Below, piece after piece: positions 55,701 through 64,000 of a stretch of DNA of 64,000 nucleotides. Each line of letters opens with the position of its first letter. The first letter of the stretch is position 1. The position numbers and the translations under genes are program-made. The DNA lies in NCBI GenBank assembly GCA_947311845.1, contig CAMZMU010000055.1:17484877-17548876 (forward strand), given 5' to 3'. Source of the DNA: Poa pratensis. Lineage: Eukaryota > Streptophyta > Magnoliopsida > Poales > Poaceae. Under the pieces are notes generated by a model. It saw nothing but the letters and a program-made list of their open reading frames with translations, was not told where the DNA came from and searched no databases.

Positions 55701-57899
55701 GCAATAATCGCAGCAGTTGTACTGTATGCTATCAAAGATGGCTTTCACTGCACTTTTTTAGAGATGTGCCGTGAATTTGTTCACAGGCAGTGATCTTACC
55801 AAAAAATAATCATCAAATTACTTTCAATGACAGAATAAATCACCAAAGTGAACATTTTCACCTGGCTTTGGACCTACATTTGGCTGTCGTGTTGCCATCA
55901 GCTGCGACATAAACCATGACCATGATGCTTACTCAAGATCCGATGATTCTACACTGAAGGAATATATGTGCATCGACAGTAGTAAATTTTGCTCCAAGAC
56001 TGTCGAAAAGAGCGGAAGGCATGAAGATTATTATCAAGCAAACCAAACAGCAGTAGGCACACAAAAGCTGAAGCGCAGAATTACCTATCACGAACTAATT
56101 TATGTCAGGGATATCCGATGTAGTAGCCATCACATAATTAGATAGCTGAAAGGTATAAAATACCTGAAACACTCAAATAAGGAGTTTCAGATACGGGAGT
56201 ACCTACAAAATTGAGGAACATTCATTAGATCTGTTTATTCCAGGTCTTCAAAAGTTATTGATTCTAAACTTTGAAAATACCACATCCATATGAAACACCA
56301 GTTATTTCTTGCATGTACAAGTCAAAGAAAAGGACAGAGCTCGTCTCTCTGGATGTGGTGCGGCAATTTACTGTGCGTACGCCACTTGCAATCTGGATAA
56401 TAGGAGGAAATCGACATTGACATGAGAGAGAGAGAAATGAACCTTGGATGGTGGAGGTGTGTGATGGAGGATGCATGAAAATCTCCACGACGAACCTAAC
56501 AGGGAGGTCGAGGAAGCGGTCGTCGTTGCCCCATCCGCTCCTTGACCTTGCTGTGCTCCCAGACCAAGGGTTCCACCTCCTCTGCCATCAATCCACACCA
56601 AGATCAGTACCTGCAAAACAAATTAGACAGCACATAAACAATACATTAGGAAGTAGAATAAAGTTAGAAAGCAGCCAAAAAAGACCCAATAAAATCAAAG
56701 AAGCAAAAATATCCAGGAAATAAACACCCAACAAGCAGCCAAAATAGAGCCAGAAAATCCAATGGAGCAGCAAGTCCAAAAGAATAAGCCAAAAGATGAA
56801 CAAGAGATGGGAACGAGCCAAAACCTAAGGTCAAAATTGGGGAAAATCAAATCCAAGGCAGCAGGGACTCACCTCAATCGAATCCACACCAGGTAGTCTC
56901 CATACCTCGTAGATCCTCAGAAACCAGGGGCAAGAACAGCTAGGGCTGGCGTTGTAGATTGGAAGAACGCGGTGACGGGATAATACAAATTCGAAAAAAA
57001 AACACATAACACAAGGCATTAACTGGAAACTCCATTGAGATACAAATCCATGACCCTTAGATGATCAATCCATATAGCCAGGCTCATACAATGTAAAATG
57101 CAACAGAGGACAATATCGAGGTTAATTTACAACAAGAAGTTCAAATTACACGGCTAATATAGAGTTTCATAGATAGGGTAGAATACTACAGCCAAGTAGT
57201 CCAGGCAATAGGATCTGACCGAAGGATATTGTTGTAAGTTTTCCTTCTTAGCCGGCGGTGGCACGACTAAAAACATGATGTTGGAACAGCATGTCCTTAC
57301 CAAAATAGTTCAACCACACATGCTTACATAGCTAACACATAATCCAATGCTGTAGAAGGGGAGACAAATCCAACAGCAGCATCCAGATAGGCAGCAAGAA
57401 CTCAGAAGGAGTAGCTGCGTGCAGCAATGCGATGACCACATCTAATTAGCTTAAGGTAGGCGCTGAGAAGCAGCGGATGTCGAGGCAGACCAGCAGCACT
57501 AAATATCCATGAGCCCTCCACCTAGCTTCTGCGAGCTATGCTCATAACAGGAAGCATCGTTGAAGACATGGCTGTACAGCAGAGAACCTGCCAATAAAAG
57601 GAAGACAGTGTTAAATAGCCTTGTAGAAGATAAGCAGATCATGAAGGTATCTAAATCGTAGCACCATAACATCAAATCAAAAGGTGTTTATAAAATCATT
57701 CAGCGAATACCTTATGTATAAAGGATCTCTTCAGTAATAGCAGATCAGCTACTACTTCGGCTTCTTGTTCCCATTCTTGACAGCAGAAGCAGACCTGATA
57801 AACCAAACAAGTGAAAGAGTGAGCAATTGTATTATTCACATGAAGCTAGTCTATTTTAAATATTCATACATAAGATACTGCACAACAATGCCTAGGAAA

Positions 57900-60682
57900 G
57901 CTGGACCTTTTAGGTTTGGGGCAGGATGTCACCATCTTTTTCCTCACTGGCCTCCATAACATCATCCACAGGTCCAGCAGGAAGCTAGGTAGTTTGCAAG
58001 TACAAACAAAGCAAAGTATTAGAAGCAATGAATCAGCAACATGGCTAGAACTATGAAATAGAAAAACTAACATCTGTCTCTTCTTCAGTTGATTTAGCAA
58101 TATCTGCAACAAGATTTATCTTCTCTTTAGGCGGGGTTCCAAAGAGAGCACGCCTCGCAGAGCCACGTTTAGGGGCTGTTGACCTGTTACATTCAATAAT
58201 ATATATATAGCGACAATAGAATGGAATAAGGGACTAAATAGGCTGTGGCCATATTGGCACAAATGTGTAAGGCAGTACCCTCTAGCTGGAGTTGAAGGGC
58301 TTAGCTTGGCAGCAGGAGGAGTAGTTGCCTGTGTTAGAACAAACACAAATCATGAGGCAAAGAAAGAACAACACATATAACAGGAGGGGATAGACAGAAA
58401 TCCATCTGAAGGAGTATCCATATGTACTGCAAAAAGCATGGATATGATGTCAACTCACCGGGCGAGGAGTGAATGCAACAGGAGGTAAAGCCGGAAGAGC
58501 TGATGGAATCTGTATGCCTGAACCGGTAGAGGATGATGTCCCAGCAGATTCAGCGGCAGCAGGAATGACAAGCGGAGGTAGCTCAGGCTTGTAAGTCTCC
58601 TCAATCCTATTGACTTGGAAGGATAGATTCTCGCCGCTGTTTAACCTCCATTTCTTGGATATAGAGACCATGAGCTTGTATTTCTGTCCAATGAGGCGGT
58701 CAAGTTCTGGCGGGATAGTAGCGTCAAACCTTGCAACACTGGCCATTTCTTCACTTGTGGTATATCCTGGGTGCCTTTGACCAAGCAACTTCATTAACGG
58801 CTTTGATAGAGCCTTCATTGCAACCTTGTCAAACATCACAAATTCAGCTTCGCCCGTGCCGTCAGATGCAAAAACAGAAACACAGTACCTGTAACCCATA
58901 ACAAGTAATGTATCAGGCTACCAGCGTCACCAGCTATAGCTAGAGGAAGTAATTAACAACTAATTTACTCACGTAAGTTCTGCCTTCACAGAGGTGCAGG
59001 TGTTGCCTGAGCAGGTGAACTGATTGCCAGCAAGCTTAGCAGATTTGCGACATGTCAAACACGAAGGAAACCACCAACGCTGATCACGGCTAACTCTCTC
59101 AACAGTGACGGTACAGATGAAACGGTTGTCCTGTAGAATCAACATTAGGTAACAGAAACATCATAGCAAGCTTAAAAACAAAACAGCCATGACCAAAAAT
59201 AGGATCACACAATGTGCTTACCATCTCTTCAAAAGGATCTAGTTCAATGAGCTCTAACACAGTTTTATCACTGGGAGCCTGGTGGGCACGGGGCATAATA
59301 GCGTCAGGCCCTGTTGGGGTATAGCTGGCCAGAGGAACGAACTGCTCTCCAAGTCTACATCAAGGAAAAGACAAGCCTAAATACAAAGATCTATAGGGAA
59401 GTAAATAGGACATGAAGCTGCTCCTGGGTACATACCCTAGACGGAAAGAATTAATATCTGGTATATCCTCATCAATGTACCAGCGACATGGAGAGCTACC
59501 GCTCAGACCCAGAATTCCTGTAGCAAAAGCATAGAACAAGAAAGGTTAAACTGATGATAACTAAAACACATACTATAGCTTATATGAAATCTGAGAAACC
59601 AAACAGCTACAAAATTACTGATTAAGCACATTATCTAAAACATCAAAGGCTGTGTACTGTACAGAAACAAATTAACAGAGCATCATTGCCATTTCATTGT
59701 CAAGGCCTAGCTCTGCAAAGAAGGTAAATTGGTAACACCTACCACGAGACATCTTAGGTAACAGTCCCACGAAGATAGCAATAACCGGCTCAGTAGCCCC
59801 CCAGGCACGAACAGCCTCTGCATCAAATTCAACCGCCCGATCACCCCAAAGAACAATCCTCATCTCATTACCTCTACACAGACATAAGGAGGTAAAGAAT
59901 CAGACATATGCATTATTAGCACAGATAACTGGCATCAACCAAAAGGCTAATGAACATCGTAACTTACAGCAGGTCGACCAGCATAATTGTCCTTGTGTTT
60001 GATGCTGTAATCTGAGCACCTGACTGAACTGGGATGATATCAGAAACCATGGTAATCTTTCCCATAACATCTGCACGGAAGTAAATCGGAAAACCAAGGT
60101 TAGACACAACACATAAAGGTGAATAACCCAACGATTAAAAAAGCACAGTCAAGCATAACACACCAATGAAGCGTGGTGGGGGTCCACCACTGGGAGTTGG
60201 GATGTCAGTTAATGCAGTCAAATTGTAGGTGCAGAAAGCATAAGTGTCCTCAACGCCATTCTTTATTTCAGCCACGGTAAACCTAGTGAATTGCACCATG
60301 AAAGGGCTCTCTACAGGCCTGTATGTTGACCTTGACGGGGTGCACAGAAACTTCTTGATGACATAGACCTTGCCTTCTTTCAGCACATCTTTGAAGCGGT
60401 CCACCATATTTGCAGGGATCTGACCATACATATGAGTTCCCTGAAGAAATAACACTTGTATTAGGCCAAGAAAGAGGGAAGATCATATAACTTAAGCTGT
60501 TATTCATGGCAAACAAAAAATGAGAGATGGGGCACACACCTCACTATCAAGGAGGACTAAGTCAGTGTGTTGAATTGGTCCCTCATCCGTCCCCCACGGA
60601 AATGCCACATACGAGAAACATAGACACAGATAGTCCACTTTTGCTCACCGTCATGGATCTGAGAAAGCAAGGAAGTCGCCAT
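57900..60682 (-). pseudogene. RPA1-like (replication protein A 70-kDa type) gene carried by the Helitron
   Basis: Exons read by motif and splice sites: 60540-60682, 60164-60440, 59967-60070, 59743-59873, 59436-59517, 59222-59354, 58973-59130, 58459-58888, then short C-terminal exons near 58283-58329, 58095-58183 and 57920-57984. The start is MATSLLSQIHDGEQKW. OB folds follow (HMYGQIPANMVDRFKDVLKEG; MGKITMVSDIIPVQSG; RIVLWGDRAVEFD). The C-terminal domain has a zinc ribbon (CLTC...CSGNTC) and VFASDGTGEAEFVMFD. RPA binds single-stranded DNA; plant Helitrons often carry such a gene, perhaps for rolling-circle intermediates. One frameshift in a G run of the first exon (near 60593) breaks the frame. 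The C-terminal exons are less certain. Confidence 0.8.
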
Positions 60683-61082
60683 CTGCAATAGCATCACAAA
60701 GCTAGTTAAAACAATGAGAAATCTAACATAAGGACCAACAAAAAGAGCAGGAACAGATTCACACAAATAAATCATGATTTGCAAGCACTACCTGATAATA
60801 CTTGCTTCTAACAAAAACATCGAGAGAGGATGCAAGCAGCAAAAGTACATAAGCCAAAGACAACATAACCCAAGAAATAGGAATCCATCATCTCTATTTG
60901 CCAAATTATGTAACACAAAACAATGCAGCCAACAAAAGTACACAAGCTAAAGGCCTAGGACTGTAATATTTCAGAGAACACAGTATCCCGAGTCTCAGAA
61001 CCGCATGTATATGTAACACAAAATGATGCACCCACCAAAAGTACACAAGCTAAAGGTCTATATATGTACATAGCACTGGAGA

Positions 61083-62482
61083 CTATCTGTTAAGCAAGGA
61101 CTGGAATATTTCAGAGAACACAATATTCCTAGTCTCAGAACCACATGTACCATCTTCGTTCTCAATCAATATCTTTAGAGCTTTTTTAGAAGTCACACGA
61201 GACACCGCCACGTAAAACTGACCATGTGTGAACACAGGAGTTTTGAGATATAAACCAACAGCCGCAAGAGTTTGACCCTGGCTCTTGTTAACAGTCATGG
61301 CATAAGAAATCCTAATAGGAAACTGACGCCTATGCAAGGTAAACGGCCATTTAGGATCTTTAACAGTAAGGCATATCCTAGGTATGTACACAACATCTCC
61401 AATATTAGAACCAGTCATTACTATTGCCTTAATAACCTTTTCAGCAAGTCCAGTAACGATGAGACGAGTCCCATTACATAATCCTGTTGATTGGCTTATA
61501 TTCCTAATAAGCATGATGGGAACACCTACTTTAAGCACCAGTCTATGATAAGGAAAGTTGTTAACTTTTACAGTATTTAAGACCTCCACAGGGTAAAAGA
61601 TATCTATGTTACGTACACCATCGGCTGAGCTTCCTGTTGAATCACAACTTAAGTACTCTTTTTCTTCCCCAGGCACAAGGGAAAGAACATGGTCATTGAT
61701 GAGCTCAACTGTTTCATTCATCGGCGTCAAAATAGCTCTTTCTCTCAAGTAATCAGGGTCTGAATATCTTTCAGAGAAGTCAGGATATACAGCCCCAAAT
61801 ATTGCATCAATTTTATTTTCATCATCAGTATGCACCAGATGCTCGCTAGGAATAGTAATCCATGTCGGATCAGAATCTCCTGCCCGTGCCACTGCAGGGA
61901 AAACTCCATCACCAATGTCCAGAACCCATTTAGCAAATGTCGTGGCCTCAGCCTGCACAACAGGATCAGCGTTCTGAACATCCAGCCGCATATTCCTTGT
62001 AAGGCTAAGGACTGTGACACCGCGCCACAAAGGAGAATTTGTTACAGCGGCATTCACAACCTGAGTTCGGGTTCCGCCTTCAATCACCGGTAAGATTTGC
62101 CTAAGATCCCCCCCAGGACCACTATTTTGCCACCAAATGGCAAAGCGGCCAAGGAGGGGTCACGAGCAGATAGAACATCACGCAGGCTTCTATCTAGGGC
62201 CTCAAAACACCTCCTATGTGTCATCAAAGCTTCGTCCCAGATAATAAGAGACGTGGACTCAATCAAAGATGCAAGCTTGGTATTTCTCCTAATTTCACAG
62301 ACCCCATTATCATCCAGATCAATTGGTATTTTAAACCTAGAATGAGCCGTCCTACCTCCAGGCAATAAAAGCGATGCAACACCTGATGAAGCAACAGTCA
62401 AAACAATTCTTTTGTGTCCTCTAAGGTATGTAACAAGAGCATTCCAAAGAAAGGTTTTTCCAGTACCACCATGGCCTGACAC
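61083..62482 (-). pseudogene. Helitron PIF1-type helicase, frameshifted
   Basis: Frame 62482-62084 has Walker A SGHGGTGKTFLWNAL, ASSGVASLLLPGGRTAHSRF and Walker B-like IIWDEALM. A frameshift in a G run near 62106 leads to the second frame, 62087-61083: LTRNMRL, GTRLIVTGL, the late motif AMTVNKSQGQTL and YVAVSRV. Order and motifs match the SF1 helicase of RepHel. It would unwind DNA during rolling-circle transposition in the nucleus. Confidence 0.9.
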
Positions 62483-63926
62483 AAAAAATAAACCATGTTC
62501 GTTGTTCCTAACTCGATCAACAATAGCTGTAAAAGCACCCGCTGATCCGCATTGAGTTTCTTTTGCATGTCCTCAGAGGTTTTAAGGAGTGACTCAAAAT
62601 CCTGAGACATCTCATCACTAATCATGTCAACTTGAGAGTAGCTTTTATTAGAGCCAGATTTTAAAGGCAAAGCATGATCCAGAATACTACATCCATTTTT
62701 AGCAAAGACAAAGTTAATTCATCTAAAGCATGTCTTTAAGCTCCTCAGTAGGACAATGTAGGAGGAATCATCACGAGCACAGCGTATTCTATGCTGAATG
62801 TCTTCGGCCATGAATCCAGTATTTTTCAAAAATAATTTTCATCAACAATGCCACAGAATATAATGATGGTAACAAACAATCGACGCAACTGATTCCCCAT
62901 ACCCCAAGTTAAAGCCTCATCGAAAGCACAGTACCATTCACTATCATCGCCAAGCAAACCCCTGGCAGCACATGCATCTTTAAAAGTCTTATAGACAACA
63001 TCATTATATGTCCTAACATCAGCATAGCAAGTTGCGCCTTTAGCAATCATCAATAACATCCTAAGATAATAAAGCTCACCAGTAGAAGGGTGCACATAGT
63101 ATATCTACCGATTCTATCACCCTTTTTCTACTGACCCAAACTTTGTCCTTTCCTACCCAACTCCAGCCAGTGGGAAAATCACAGTATGTAAGAGATCTGG
63201 CACTTTCATGAGCAGCATTAGCAACAAACCATTCTGTTAACATAGTTTTATTCAGCATGCTATCATTAATGAGTGCAGGAAGTTTAGACCTTGCACGAAA
63301 ACGTACAATCTGTTTGTTATGCAGGTGCACAGCAAGCCTCTCAACAGATGGTTTTTTGCTGTGGATATCATATCCATAGCATCTCCAAAAGGAATCATGA
63401 TTACAGATGTAGCGACACTCTCTATATTCCTGGATTTCATCTACCCCTCACCATGTGTTTCAGCAGAATTTTTTATCCTTTGAAATAGGGCCTTTGAGAA
63501 ATCAGGGCCTTTCGTAACATACTTGTATAGATATTTTATGACATGAGTCTTATTGCACCATTCAACATTGATATGAGCCTGATATTTTTTGAGCAACGCC
63601 ATGTTGTAAGGAACAACATGGCTATTGTCAAGCCTGGTTTTATTTTTAACAACGAAACGGGCATTGCTGCGCCTCCTATAAACAGGGAAACCGGCTTCAT
63701 CAATAGAGGTATCATCCAGAAATTCTTTAGGAATTTTTTTTGAACATCGGCCATCTTTCATGCATGGACATTTAGGATGACTACGCCCACATGGGCCATG
63801 CATCATAAATTCAGCTACAAGGACGTACCCAAGAGGATCCTCTACAGGATCAGGAATTTCAGCAGAAATAAATGAATCGATCAAGGCAGGGCTCACCTCC
63901 CCTCTCTTTTTTGTTTTGCCAAACAA
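62483..63926 (-). pseudogene. Helitron Rep-side and pre-helicase region, degenerate
   Basis: 63926-63441 encodes PVEDPLGYVLVAEFMMHGPCG, PCMKDGRCSKKIPKEF and YKYVTKGPDF, the Helitron_like_N region. The next frames carry CRYICNHDSFWRCYGYDIHS, SVERLAVHLHNKQ and TFKDACAARGLLGDDSEW. Stops or frameshifts near 63440, 63100, 62825 and 62700 separate them. The upstream Rep catalytic HUH motif is outside or beyond recognition. Confidence 0.85.
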
Positions 63927-64000
63927 GTATGTGAGCGTGTGGTAGCCCCCTTTTCTGAAATTCTACAGTATGCAACACTGAAAATAAAAGAGACGATCAA

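Larger units (their letters stand above)
53757..57730 (-). other. Non-coding 3' portion of the Helitron
   Basis: About 4 kb of AT-rich DNA after the RPA-like gene. It contains a 71-bp tandem repeat (54261-54402), a MITE (54695-54869) and a TA microsatellite (55653-55696). No protein domain was recognised. Confidence 0.5.
53728..64000 (-). mobile_element. Helitron with RPA-like gene, running off the right edge
   Basis: The minus strand carries, in order, the end of a Rep domain, a PIF1-type helicase and an RPA1-like gene. The 3' end is at 53728: on the minus strand GTTGCGC-AGTC-GCGCAAC, about seven bases, then CTAG followed by T. A subterminal hairpin plus CTRR next to T is the Helitron rule. 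The Rep/helicase frame is broken several times, so this copy is not autonomous. The 5' TC end lies beyond 64000. Confidence 0.85.

Overview
The window is nuclear DNA of a grass, most likely a Triticeae-type pooid. This rests on layered Ty3/gypsy insertions, a tRNA-derived SINE of the Au type, a Stowaway end (CTCCCTCCGTTCC), plant introns and plant-only gene families. Nothing bacterial, organellar or rRNA/tRNA was seen.

Layout. (1) 1-~5640: a minus-strand, probably Tat-type Ty3/gypsy element, running off the left edge and carrying its 5' LTR. (2) ~5676-12566: an Athila-type element A (plus strand) that keeps an intact pol, a small third ORF, a long 3' UTR and a 3' LTR, but has lost gag. (3) 12567-12740: an inverted LTR scrap. 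(4) 12772-21680: Athila-type element B with 5' LTR, tRNA-Asp primer site, broken gag-pro, broken third ORF and damaged 3' LTR, but no pol. (5) 21681-23215: retroelement and DNA-transposon debris. (6) 24017-50058: a gene island with three host genes: an intronless UDP-glycosyltransferase (+), a four-exon AIF/FSP1-like FAD oxidoreductase (-) and an eight-exon uricase (+). (7) 50059-53727: intergenic DNA with a poly(A) retroposon and a small DNA element. (8) 53728-64000: a Helitron (minus strand) with decayed Rep/helicase and a multi-exon RPA1-like gene, running off the right edge.

The oxidoreductase gene is the structural centrepiece. Its four exons join in frame to 403 codons although intron 2 is 8.85 kb and contains a LINE into which two hAT elements inserted, both with exact 8-bp target duplications. 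The larger hAT still encodes an open 859-codon, three-exon transposase. Intron 1 holds a young 2.07-kb non-autonomous LTR element (LTRs differ at 4 of 377 positions, duplication AAAAA).

The most novel signals are in the Athila-type elements. In both, the third ORF is preceded by a GC-rich hairpin module that also occurs in their LTRs, with a paired base change between elements, and is followed by a second polypurine tract like the one beside the 3' LTR. A long shared 3' UTR contains a conserved 11-bp stem. Other signals are a 136-bp, almost perfect inverted repeat in uricase intron 3, and dense iteron-like arrays in the small LTR element. Gene calls rest on reading motifs and splice sites by eye; no database search was run.
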